NCBI GenBank assembly: GCA_015060975.1
Contig: SUXI01000003.1
Coordinates: forward strand, 183,279 to 247,278
DNA from: Bacteroidales bacterium
Lineage (GTDB): Bacteria > Bacteroidota > Bacteroidia > Bacteroidales > Muribaculaceae
Reading direction: 5' to 3'
Length of the DNA stretch: 64,000 nt
The notes under the pieces were generated by a model. The model saw nothing but the letters and a program-made list of their open reading frames with translations, searched no databases and had not been told where the DNA came from. A program made the translations under genes and the position numbers. Below are positions 48,044 through 57,500 of the stretch, piece after piece. Every line of letters starts with the position of its first letter. The stretch's first letter is position 1.

Positions 48044-49446
48044 TGGAAGCATTTCTTCTCAAAGCCGGCCAATTAGTTGCCGCACTATCTCTCCTTGTAA
48101 TTATTCATGAATTTGGGCACTATATCTTTGCTCGCATTTTTGGTATCAGAGTTGACAAATTCTTTTTGTTTTTCAACCCGTGGTTCTATCTTGTAAAATA
48201 CAACCCAAAAACTAAAAAGTTGTCATTCTTCAAAGATAAACCCGAAGACAAAGCTGCTGCCGAAGCATCAAAGACTTCTGACAAAGCTACTTGGCGCGAC
48301 ACCGAATATGGAGTGGGTTGGTTGCCTCTTGGTGGATATGTGCAAATTGCAGGCATGATTGATGAAACACAAGACGCATCAAAACTCTCTGCCGAGCCTC
48401 AACCATGGGAGTTTCGCACCAAACCGGCATGGCAACGCTTACTCGTAATGGTGGGAGGAGTTTTATTTAATTTCTTGCTTGCTATTGTAATATATGCAGG
48501 AATGGCATTTAAATGGGGTGAGAAATACATTGAATTTGACAAAGCTACGGCCGGGTTAGAATTTGTTGAAACTGCAAAAAAAATAGGTTTCCAAAATGGC
48601 GACATTCCATTACTTGCCGATGGCGAGAAGATCAGTGTTACCGACCATGACCATATTATGAAGATGGTTGAATCCGACGTTGTTACAGTGCTTCGCAATG
48701 GGAAAGATACCGTTAATATTGCTATCCCTAACGACTTTATCTTTCAACTCAATGATGAAAAAGGCTTCTTTGTCTATCGTTTGCCTGTTTATGTCGCTAA
48801 AGTTGTAAATGGAGAAGCCGCCGAGGTCGCCGGATTGCAAGCCAACGACCAATTAATATCAGTTGCGGATGTGGCAACGCCTTCTTTTACCGAGTTTGCC
48901 GAAGAATTGTTAAGAAATAAAGGTAAAGAGATTGAAATGGGTGTTATTCGTAACGGAAAAAACTCAACTGTAAAAATCACCCCTAATGATGCCGGAAAGA
49001 TAGGTATTCAACTCAAACAAATCACAGACATTTACCCAACAACAACTATTAAATATTCATTTTTTCAATCAATTCCAAAAGGTATTGAGATGGGGTGTAA
49101 CCAAATGGTAATGTATGTAAGTTCACTCAAGCATCTATTCTCAGCCGATGGCGCTCAAAGTTTGGGTGGATTTGGTGCTATCGGTGATTTATTCCCCGAA
49201 AGTTGGAGTTGGTATAAATTTTGGAATATCACTGCGTTCCTTTCGATTATTTTGGCATTTATGAACATTTTGCCAATCCCCGCACTTGATGGGGGACATG
49301 TATTATTCACTCTATACGAAATTGTAACTCGTCGCAAACCAAGTGAAAAATTCCTTGAACGCGCCCAAATGATAGGCATGGCATTACTTTTTGCATTACT
49401 TATCTATGCCAATGCCAACGATATTTATCGATTCTTTATTAAATAG
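48043..49446 (+). CDS. rseP: RseP-type site-2 protease
   Basis: An intramembrane zinc metalloprotease of 467 residues. The catalytic motif HEFGH is at 22-26 in the first helix, there is a central PDZ region (about 220-340), and the second zinc motif NILPIPALDGGH is near 408-419. In other bacteria the enzyme cleaves anti-sigma factors and signal peptide remnants. An ECF sigma operon lies 3.5 kb downstream, but nothing shows a direct link. It is coupled to dxr, an arrangement common in many phyla. Confidence 0.93.
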   Translation: MEAFLLKAGQLVAALSLLVIIHEFGHYIFARIFGIRVDKFFLFFNPWFYLVKYNPKTKKLSFFKDKPEDKAAAEASKTSDKATWRDTEYGVGWLPLGGYVQIAGMIDETQDASKLSAEPQPWEFRTKPAWQRLLVMVGGVLFNFLLAIVIYAGMAFKWGEKYIEFDKATAGLEFVETAKKIGFQNGDIPLLADGEKISVTDHDHIMKMVESDVVTVLRNGKDTVNIAIPNDFIFQLNDEKGFFVYRLPVYVAKVVNGEAAEVAGLQANDQLISVADVATPSFTEFAEELLRNKGKEIEMGVIRNGKNSTVKITPNDAGKIGIQLKQITDIYPTTTIKYSFFQSIPKGIEMGCNQMVMYVSSLKHLFSADGAQSLGGFGAIGDLFPESWSWYKFWNITAFLSIILAFMNILPIPALDGGHVLFTLYEIVTRRKPSEKFLERAQMIGMALLFALLIYANANDIYRFFIK

Positions 49447-49456
49447 AACATAGCTT

Positions 49457-50641
49457 ATGAGTAATCCGGTCATAACTCTTAAACGAGGAAAAGAAGATTC
49501 TCTTAATAGATTTCATCCATGGGTGTTTTCGGGAGCAATCGCAAAAATGCCCGAATCGATTGAAGAAGGTGATATTGTAGATGTTGTTACTCACGATGGT
49601 CGCCACATTGGTGTAGGGCATTACCAAATTGGCAGTATTATGGTGCGTATTCTCGATTTTGGGGCAACTACAATCGACGGCAACTTTTTTGCTACACGTT
49701 TAGACGAAGCACTAAAACTTCGTAAAGCATTGCGGCTTGATCGTGATGATAATAATGCTTATAGATTAGTTCATGGCGAAGGTGATTTTTTGCCGGGGTT
49801 GATTGTTGATATTTATGGAAATACGGCAGTGATACAAGCTCACTCTCCGGGAATGCACTTTGCTCGCAACGATATTGCTGATGCACTCGTGAGCCTTGAT
49901 GGCATCAACATCAAAAACGTATATTATAAGTCAGAAACAACACTTCCATACAAAGCTCATCTTGATGCTCAAAATGATTATATAATTGGTGGCTTTGAGA
50001 CAAATGTGGCAATTGAAAATGGGTTGAAATTCCATGTTGATTGGCTTAAGGGGCAAAAAACCGGTTTTTTTGTGGATCAGCGTGACAATCGCAGTCTGCT
50101 TGAACATTTTGCTTATGGGCGCAAAGTGTTGAATATGTTCTGCTACACCGGAGGTTTCTCATTTTATGCCATGAGGGGTGGGGCAGAGCTGGTTCACTCG
50201 GTTGATAGCTCAGCCAAAGCTATTACTCTCACCGATGCAAATGTTGAACTTAACTTTCCGGGAGATGCTCGTCATAAATCATTTGCCGAAGATGCATTCA
50301 AATTTCTCGACACAATGGAGAAAGATAACTATGACCTTATTGTGCTTGATCCACCGGCATTTGCAAAGCATCGCAGTGCATTGAAAAACGCTCTTCGCGG
50401 TTATCAACGACTCAATGCAAAAGCCTTTGAGAAAATCAGTTCGGGGGGCATTTTATTTACTTTCTCTTGTTCTCAAGCGGTGAATAAAGACCAATTCCGA
50501 TTGGCTGTTTTCTCAGCAGCGGCACAATCACGTCGCAAAGTGAGAATACTACATCAACTCACTCAACCTGCCGATCATCCAATCAACATTTATCATCCCG
50601 AAGGCGAATACCTTAAAGGATTGATACTATATGTAGAATAA
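49457..50641 (+). CDS. RlmI-like 23S rRNA cytosine methyltransferase
   Basis: 394 residues: an N-terminal PUA domain (about 1-75; HPWVFSGAIAKM), then an EEHEE-type linker and a Rossmann SAM-methyltransferase (VLNMFCYTGGFSFYA near 225, LDPPAFAK near 299, and the catalytic-type Cys in FTFSCSQAV near 335). Closest to RlmI, which makes 5-methylcytosine in 23S rRNA. It starts 11 bases after rseP. Confidence 0.88.
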   Translation: MSNPVITLKRGKEDSLNRFHPWVFSGAIAKMPESIEEGDIVDVVTHDGRHIGVGHYQIGSIMVRILDFGATTIDGNFFATRLDEALKLRKALRLDRDDNNAYRLVHGEGDFLPGLIVDIYGNTAVIQAHSPGMHFARNDIADALVSLDGINIKNVYYKSETTLPYKAHLDAQNDYIIGGFETNVAIENGLKFHVDWLKGQKTGFFVDQRDNRSLLEHFAYGRKVLNMFCYTGGFSFYAMRGGAELVHSVDSSAKAITLTDANVELNFPGDARHKSFAEDAFKFLDTMEKDNYDLIVLDPPAFAKHRSALKNALRGYQRLNAKAFEKISSGGILFTFSCSQAVNKDQFRLAVFSAAAQSRRKVRILHQLTQPADHPINIYHPEGEYLKGLILYVE

Positions 50642-50658
50642 TATAAATACAGCATACT

Positions 50659-52671
50659 ATGTCATTAATCAAAAAAATCATTCCGGGAGCATTAATAGCT
50701 CTTTCTTTAACTTCTTGCAATAATATGGCACAAGAAAACAATGAATTCAACTATATAGTTGATCGATTTGCCGATATTGAGGTGCTTCGTTACAAAGTGC
50801 CCGAGTTTGAAAATCTTTCGCTTCAACAAAAGAAACTCATTTATTTCCTTTCCGAAGCCGCAATATTGGGTCGTGATATTCTTACTGACCAAAACTGCAA
50901 ATACAATCTTGAAATTCGCACTTTACTCGAAGATATCTACAATAATTACAATGGAGATCGCGAAAGTGCCGATTTTAAAGCAATTGAAAAATATTTGAAA
51001 CAAGTGTGGTTTGCCAATGGTGTTCACCACCACTACTCTTGTGACAAATTCACTCCCGAGTTTTCACAAGAATTTTTTACCGCGCAAGTAAACGCACTTC
51101 CTGCCGATAAACAACCAGCCAACCTCGGCATTCTATCCAAAGTGATTTTCGACCCTGCATTTATGTCCAAACGTGTAAACCAAGCCGAAGGAATGGATCT
51201 CATCACAACATCGGCATGTAATTACTACGATAGCATCACTCAAGCCGAAGTTGATGCTTACTATGCTGCTATTAAGAATCCTAACGATTCAACTCCTATA
51301 TCCTACGGGCTCAACTCTCGTTTGGTTAAAGAGAACGGCAAAGTCGTGGAACAAGTTTACAAAGTAGGAGGAATGTATTCCGATGCCATTGTTCGCATTG
51401 TTGAGAATCTAACCGAAGCTGCTAAATATGCCGAAAATGATGCTCAATGCAAAGTTATCGAAACTCTTATTGCATATTACAATTCGGGCGACCTTCGCAC
51501 TTTTGACGAATATTCGATTCTTTGGGTAAATGACACGACTTCACAAGTCGATTTCATTAACGGATTTATTGAAAGTTACGGTGACCCTCTCGGCATGAAA
51601 GGCGCTTGGGAATCAATCGTAAACTTCAAAAACGAAGAGGCTTCTCGCCGCACCGAAGTCATCAGCGAAAATGCACAATGGTTTGAAGACAATGCTCCTA
51701 CCGATCCTCGCTTCCGCAAAGAAGAGGTAAAAGGGGTATCAGCCAAAGTTATTACTGCTGCAATCCTTTCGGGTGATGCCTATCCTGCAACACCTATCGG
51801 TATTAATCTTCCAAATGCCAATTGGATTCGTGCTGCTCATGGCTCAAAATCGGTAACAATCGAAAATATAACTCAAGCTTACGATGAAGCCTCTCATGGG
51901 AATGGTTTCAATGAAGAATTTGTTATCGATGAGTCCACTCGCGAATTGATGAACAAATATCTTTTTATCACCGACAATCTTCACACCGATCTTCATGAAT
52001 GTCTTGGTCATGGTAGTGGCAAACTTCTCCCGGGTGTTGACCCTGATGCACTCAAAGCACACGGCTCAACTCTTGAAGAAACTCGTGCCGACCTTTTTGC
52101 TCTATACTATCTTGCCGACCCAAAATTGATAGAACTTGGCTTGCTCGATAATAAAGATGCTTATAAAGCTGAATATTACAAATATATGCTCAATGGTATG
52201 ATGACACAACTCATGCGCATCGAGCCGGGCAAAGATGTTGAAGAATCTCACATGCGCAACCGTAAACTCATTGCCGAATGGGCTTACGAAATGGGAAAAC
52301 AAGACAATGTCGTTGAACTTGTAGAAATAGATGGCGAAACATTCATAAAAATCAATGATTACGACAAATTACGCGAGATATTCGGAAAACAGCTTGCCGA
52401 AATTCAACGCATCAAGAGTGAAGGTGACTATGAAGCCGGTCGCGCTTTAGTTGAAAAATATGCCGTTAAGGTTGACCCGCAACTGCACAAAGAAGTGCTT
52501 GACCGTTACGCATCACTCAGCATCGCACCCTATCGTGGATTTGTCAACCCCACCTACACTCTTGTGAAAAACGACAATGGAGAAATCACCGATGTGAAAA
52601 TCACTTATGGTGAAGGTTATATCGACCAAATGCTTCGTTATTCACGCGATTACTCTCCATTGACAAAATAA
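50659..52671 (+). CDS. M49-family (dipeptidyl peptidase III-like) lipoprotein
   Basis: 670 residues with a lipoprotein signal (ALIALSLTSC, then NNMAQEN). The zinc motif HECLGH at 446-451 fits the M49 pattern HExxGH, and EETRAD at 473-478 provides the third ligand. M49 enzymes remove dipeptides from peptide N-termini; a lipid anchor would place this one in the periplasm or on the surface, feeding peptide uptake. It is 18 bases after the rlmI-like gene. No acidic surface-export signal follows the Cys. Confidence 0.9.
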   Translation: MSLIKKIIPGALIALSLTSCNNMAQENNEFNYIVDRFADIEVLRYKVPEFENLSLQQKKLIYFLSEAAILGRDILTDQNCKYNLEIRTLLEDIYNNYNGDRESADFKAIEKYLKQVWFANGVHHHYSCDKFTPEFSQEFFTAQVNALPADKQPANLGILSKVIFDPAFMSKRVNQAEGMDLITTSACNYYDSITQAEVDAYYAAIKNPNDSTPISYGLNSRLVKENGKVVEQVYKVGGMYSDAIVRIVENLTEAAKYAENDAQCKVIETLIAYYNSGDLRTFDEYSILWVNDTTSQVDFINGFIESYGDPLGMKGAWESIVNFKNEEASRRTEVISENAQWFEDNAPTDPRFRKEEVKGVSAKVITAAILSGDAYPATPIGINLPNANWIRAAHGSKSVTIENITQAYDEASHGNGFNEEFVIDESTRELMNKYLFITDNLHTDLHECLGHGSGKLLPGVDPDALKAHGSTLEETRADLFALYYLADPKLIELGLLDNKDAYKAEYYKYMLNGMMTQLMRIEPGKDVEESHMRNRKLIAEWAYEMGKQDNVVELVEIDGETFIKINDYDKLREIFGKQLAEIQRIKSEGDYEAGRALVEKYAVKVDPQLHKEVLDRYASLSIAPYRGFVNPTYTLVKNDNGEITDVKITYGEGYIDQMLRYSRDYSPLTK

Positions 52672-52723
52672 TGGCTTTGAATTGTAATTAGCCAAATCAT
52701 AATATAAAAGGTATTATACATCT

Positions 52724-52779
52724 TTTAATCAAGTAATGGCTGTCGGAATCTTCGTCTCGATGGTCATTACTTGATTAAA
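52724..52779 (+). terminator. Long hairpin after the M49 gene
   Basis: The perfect 15-bp arms TTTAATCAAGTAATG (52724-52738) and CATTACTTGATTAAA (52765-52779) enclose a 26-base loop. The T-tail is weak, so an attenuator or processing site is also possible. Confidence 0.6.
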
Positions 52780-52912
52780 GAATAGTATATTAATTAAATA
52801 TATCATAGAGTGTGAATTTGTGTAATATTATATAAATAATTATTGCAACAATATAAATATAAAATAATTTGTATAATTTTACATTCTAAATTTACAAGCA
52901 CATTAGTAATAT

Positions 52913-53473
52913 ATGAACAAAAAGACTCCAAAAGAAGATGAGCAATTGATAACACGGTTACGGGATGTCGATACTTGTCGGCATGCTTTTGGGGATGTGA
53001 TAAAGCTGTACTCTGAACCATTGTATTGGCAGATACGTCGCATGGTAAACAATCATGATGATGCTAATGATCTTCTCCAAAATACTTTTATGAAGGCTTG
53101 GAACTCAATAGAACAATTTCGAGGAGAAGCAAAATTGTCAACATGGTTACATAAAATAGCAATCAATGAAAGTATAACATTTCTCGAAAAAGAACGAAAA
53201 CGCAATAATATATCGCTCGATGACGAGGATTCGTTCTTGATAAATACAATAGAGGCCGATGAATATGTAGATGGTGATGAACTTGCATTGTTATTGCGTA
53301 AGGCAATTGCTACTTTGCCCGAGAAACAACGGCTTGTGTTTAACATGAAATATTATGATGAGATGAAGTATGAACAGATGTCGGAAATTCTTGGCACTTC
53401 GGTTGGGGCATTAAAAGCGTCATATCATCTTGCTGTAAAAAAAATTGAGCAATTTTTTGCCGACAATGATTAA
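52913..53473 (+). CDS. ECF-type RNA polymerase sigma factor
   Basis: 186 residues with sigma-70 region 2 (LYWQIRRMVNNHDDANDLLQNTFMKAWNSIEQFRGEAKLSTWLHKIAIN, about 38-88) and region 4 (LPEKQRLVFNMKYYDEMKYEQMSEILGTSVGALKASYHLAVKKI, about 130-175). There is no FecR-like anti-sigma next to it; instead a small membrane protein follows 48 bases on. This three-gene arrangement is a likely envelope-stress unit. Confidence 0.93.
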   Translation: MNKKTPKEDEQLITRLRDVDTCRHAFGDVIKLYSEPLYWQIRRMVNNHDDANDLLQNTFMKAWNSIEQFRGEAKLSTWLHKIAINESITFLEKERKRNNISLDDEDSFLINTIEADEYVDGDELALLLRKAIATLPEKQRLVFNMKYYDEMKYEQMSEILGTSVGALKASYHLAVKKIEQFFADND

Positions 53474-53521
53474 ACCTTTTTCACTCTTTATAGTCATAAA
53501 TAACGAAAAGTCTCTACCTCT

Positions 53522-53938
53522 ATGAATGAAAATAAAACCATATTAGACAAAGTTAATCGCAATTCAGGGATGACTGTCCCCGACAATTATTTTGCTGATT
53601 TTGCCGAAAAAATGATGCGGCAGATTCCCGAGAAGCATGAGGCTGTCATTGCCAAACCTACTACATTATGGCAACGTGTGAGAACTTATGTGTATCTTGC
53701 AGCAATGTTTGCAGGAATATGGTGTATGGTTAAGATGGTAAATCTCATGGGATCTTCGACACCAGGCACGCCTATAGCATTTGCCGAATCGGAACAAATT
53801 TTGGCTCAAGCCCTCGAAGATGAAACATTCATTGATGAATATTGCTACGATGGTGTTGATGAATATTCACTTCTCGAAAGCTTGTATGAAGATGGCTTTG
53901 ATACTGAGACTTTAGCTTTTGAAACAACAATTAAATAA
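53522..53938 (+). CDS. Single-span membrane protein, possible anti-sigma factor
   Basis: 138 residues. The N-terminal cytoplasmic part contains VPDNYFADFAEKMMRQIPE, a pattern common in small proteins encoded after ECF sigma genes in Bacteroidetes. One membrane helix (VYLAAMFAGIWCMVKMVNLM, about 60-80) is followed by an acidic extracytoplasmic tail. Position and topology suggest an anti-sigma role, but I see no zinc or FecR motif. No named family was recognised. Confidence 0.7.
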   Translation: MNENKTILDKVNRNSGMTVPDNYFADFAEKMMRQIPEKHEAVIAKPTTLWQRVRTYVYLAAMFAGIWCMVKMVNLMGSSTPGTPIAFAESEQILAQALEDETFIDEYCYDGVDEYSLLESLYEDGFDTETLAFETTIK

Positions 53939-53945
53939 CATTACA

Positions 53946-54407
53946 ATGAAACGAATTTTAATTGTCATATTAATTATCGCAACATTTGCACCATTCATGT
54001 GTGTTGAGGCAAAGAAGAACAGAAAAGCCGACAAAAAAGAATGGTTCGCAAAAATGCGTCAGCACAAACATGACTTTATTGAAGACGAGCTTGACCTCAC
54101 CGATGAGCAAGAAGATAAATTCTTCCCCATGTATGATGCTATGGAAGATGAACTTCATAAACTGAATCGCGAAACTCGAAAACTCGAAAAACAAGTGGCT
54201 GATAAAAACGCTACCGATGTCGAATATGATGCCGCATCTAAGGCTATTATTGAGCTCAAAAAGAAAGAAGCCGACATTGAATTGAAATACTTCGACAAAT
54301 TCAAAACGGTCCTTTCAAGCAAGCAAATCTTCGAACTCAAAAGAGCAGAGAAAAAATTCACCCGTAAAATAATGAATGCACACAACAAAAAACGCAAAAA
54401 AGATTAA
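53946..54407 (+). CDS. Small secreted Spy/CpxP-like helical protein
   Basis: 153 residues with a signal peptide (MKRILIVILIIATFAPFMC..VEA) and a highly charged, Lys-rich helical body. LTDEQEDKFFPMYDAMEDEL resembles the LTxxQ motif of Spy/CpxP periplasmic chaperones, followed by long coiled-coil-like helices (LNRETRKLEKQVADK, IIELKKKEADIELKYFDKFK). It could act as a chaperone or stress sensor feeding the sigma and membrane pair. Start at ATG 53946, 8 bases after the previous stop. Confidence 0.75.
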   Translation: MKRILIVILIIATFAPFMCVEAKKNRKADKKEWFAKMRQHKHDFIEDELDLTDEQEDKFFPMYDAMEDELHKLNRETRKLEKQVADKNATDVEYDAASKAIIELKKKEADIELKYFDKFKTVLSSKQIFELKRAEKKFTRKIMNAHNKKRKKD

Positions 54408-54454
54408 CGAAAGTTCTGTTAACTCTCACAAATTAATAAATGCTTTTTTCAATT

Positions 54455-54502
54455 AAAACCTTAAGGACTTTCCAATGTTATTCCTTAAGGTTTTATTTTT
54501 TT
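54455..54502 (+). terminator. Terminator of the sigma operon
   Basis: A perfect 13-bp stem AAAACCTTAAGGA (54455-54467) and TCCTTAAGGTTTT (54482-54494), followed by a run of eight Ts after one A. Confidence 0.92.
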
Positions 54503-54521
54503 ACAACTCAATAAAATAGTC

Positions 54522-57500
54522 ATGAGAATTTCTATAAAGGTTTCGTTTCTTTTAATTTTCACGATACTTTTCAGTATTAACTTCTCGGCAAGTGAAATCA
54601 ACAAGCCCGATTTTGCCTACCCCAAACAGGTCGTTCAACAATCCGAATCCAATCTAAACAAAGCGCTTAAAGATGGCAACGGCAATGCCGTTGTGAGGTC
54701 GCTTATTGACTATTCTATTGCTCAATTGCGAATAAATACCGATAGCATTCATTCGGTTATCAACAAAATAGAACATGTTGTAGCAAAAGAAAAAAATCCT
54801 TGCACAAAAGCATTGCTCAACACATTGCTATGCCAAATTTACACAAATATATATTTGGAGAACAAATACAATATTGATAGAAGAACAAACGTAAGTTCCA
54901 TTACTCCACTCGACATTACCCAGTGGAGTAAAAAAGATTTTGAAAACAAAGTGTTCTTGTTATGCGATAATGCATTACAAGATGCCGATGCTATTAAAAA
55001 ATCAGAACTAAGAAACTATGGCGACCTCATTACTTATAACAATCTCACGTTTATATATTATCCTACTTTATATGATTTCATTGCCAATAGAATAATTGAA
55101 AATATTGAAAACTTATATGGTAGCGATTTATATACAACTGAAATATTACCTCTTGATAAGTTTCTTACTTCATCAACAAGTAATAGCAATTCTTTTTATT
55201 GTCGAGTTTATTCCTTGTATAAGGATGTCTTAGCATTTCACTTAAATGATATTGCTCCACTCATTCATTGGGATTTAGAACGAATAGAAAATAGCTACAA
55301 TACCTCTGCTATTATTAGAGAAAATAATAATAATTCAGTTTCACAAGTTAATCAAAGAGACAATGCCGTTAAGTATCTTTACAACACATATAAACAATTT
55401 GAATATGCATCATTGGCTCTAATTTATCAATGGGATAAATTATATCAGAATACTGATTCATTTAATAAATCAATATTCTACAATCTGTTAAAAAAACGGC
55501 TATCTCAATTTCCTGCATTTAGCGGAAATTGCGAAATAAGAAACATTCTCAATGAAATAGAGCAACAAAAAATAATGCTCAAATTTCCCCATCAAACAAT
55601 TCCAAACGATACTTTGTTAATTGATATCTCTAACACTAATTGCAAGTCACTAAAAGTAGATATATTGCGATTGCCCGATGATATAGGTTACAAAAATCGC
55701 TATTCATATAAAAATGGTGCCGCACCTCAAGTGTATAAATCATTTGTAGTTAATTGTGATTCCATTATCCCGTTTTCTATTAACCAAAATATAAAAACCA
55801 CGATATCTCAACCGGGATATTATTCTATTATCGCATATAATAATGACATCAAAAAAGATTTAAACAATCTTGAGATTATCTATTGTTCCGAATTAACCAG
55901 CGTTTCGGCCAATAGTTTCAGTGAAGAATCCCGATTATGGGTAATAAATGCTAAAACCGGAAAAGTAATTAATAATGCCGATATAAACATTTTTGAACAT
56001 TCAAGTTTAATTACAAAAAACAAACCATTATTTTCAACCAAATCAACTCGAGATGGTATATTGAAATTTGAGAAGAAAAATAAGAATACACTCTATTACG
56101 CCATAAGCAGGGGAGACGACAAATATGCGCCCTATAGTTCTTTATATATTCCTAACTCAAATAATGACACAACATGGACCGACCAAGCGACTTGCTTCAC
56201 GGCTCTTCCATTATATCACCCGGGCGACACTGTTGCGTGGAGTGCCGTCGTGTATAGTTACAAACATGAGGCTCAAAAACTTGTAGCCAACAAGACTTAT
56301 ACCATCTCTTTTCGTGATGCAAATTATATGCAAATCGACACAGCGATTGTTATAACCGACAATTGGGGGCGTATTGAAGGGAAATTCTCGATTCCTACCG
56401 ATCGGCTCACAGGCAACTATTCAATAAATATCATCGGAAGATTTAATCGAAATATCGCAAGCACCTCTTTCATGGTGAGCGACTATAAATTACCTACTTT
56501 TGATGTAAAATTGTCAGATATTACAAAACAAGAGAATGGCAAATGTCTCATTAGTGGCGAAGTGCGCTCATTCTCGGGATTTGCACTAAGCGATGCCACT
56601 ATACACCTCAACCTACAATATCGTGAATATCAATTTTATTACCATCAGCCATTTATAAACATTCTCAACGACACTACCACTACCGATATAAACGGAAAAT
56701 TTTCTTTTTCTGTTGATCTTCCCAATATTAGTACTGAAGACAAAGCGATATACAATGCCGAAATCATCGCAACTTCGCCTAATGGAGAATCTCAAAAAGC
56801 GAATAGAACATTTACCAATGGAAACTCGTTTTATATTTTCGCTTATGGCTTAGAGGCTGCCCCTATCGAAGTCACAAAACAAACCAAACTCAATGTTGCA
56901 TTAAATACGTTATCTAACACATCGGTTGACGGCACAATATATTATTCAATTATTAACGATTATGACAAAGAGATAAAAAAAGGATATTTTTCAACTACAA
57001 ATCCCATCGTTGATTGGAGCGGTATCGCAAGTGGAAAATATAAAATAAAGTTACACTCTATCGACCCTACTGCCACCGACACCGTAACAAACGAGATAAG
57101 ATTATATCGTCTCTCTGATGCGTTACCACCTATCAATAAAGGAATATGGTTACAACACGAAAAATACACTATCACAAACGATAATTCGGTTGAGTTTTAT
57201 TATGGCTCAACATTCAGTGATGGAGATATTTTATATTTACTATATGACGATAAAAAAATATACGACCAACGCTGGATAAAAGCCAAAGCCGGTATTCATA
57301 AATCGCGCATTTTATTGCCTAAAGATATTAACGAAGCCACTGTGAAATTAATAGCCATAAACGATTATAATTGTTATCACACATCGGCGAAAATAAACAG
57401 AACGAATGCAAATAAAGGCATCACGATAAATGCACAATCATTTCGTGATAAGATTATCCCCGGCAGTGATGAACAATGGACATTTAATGTTTCCGACACT

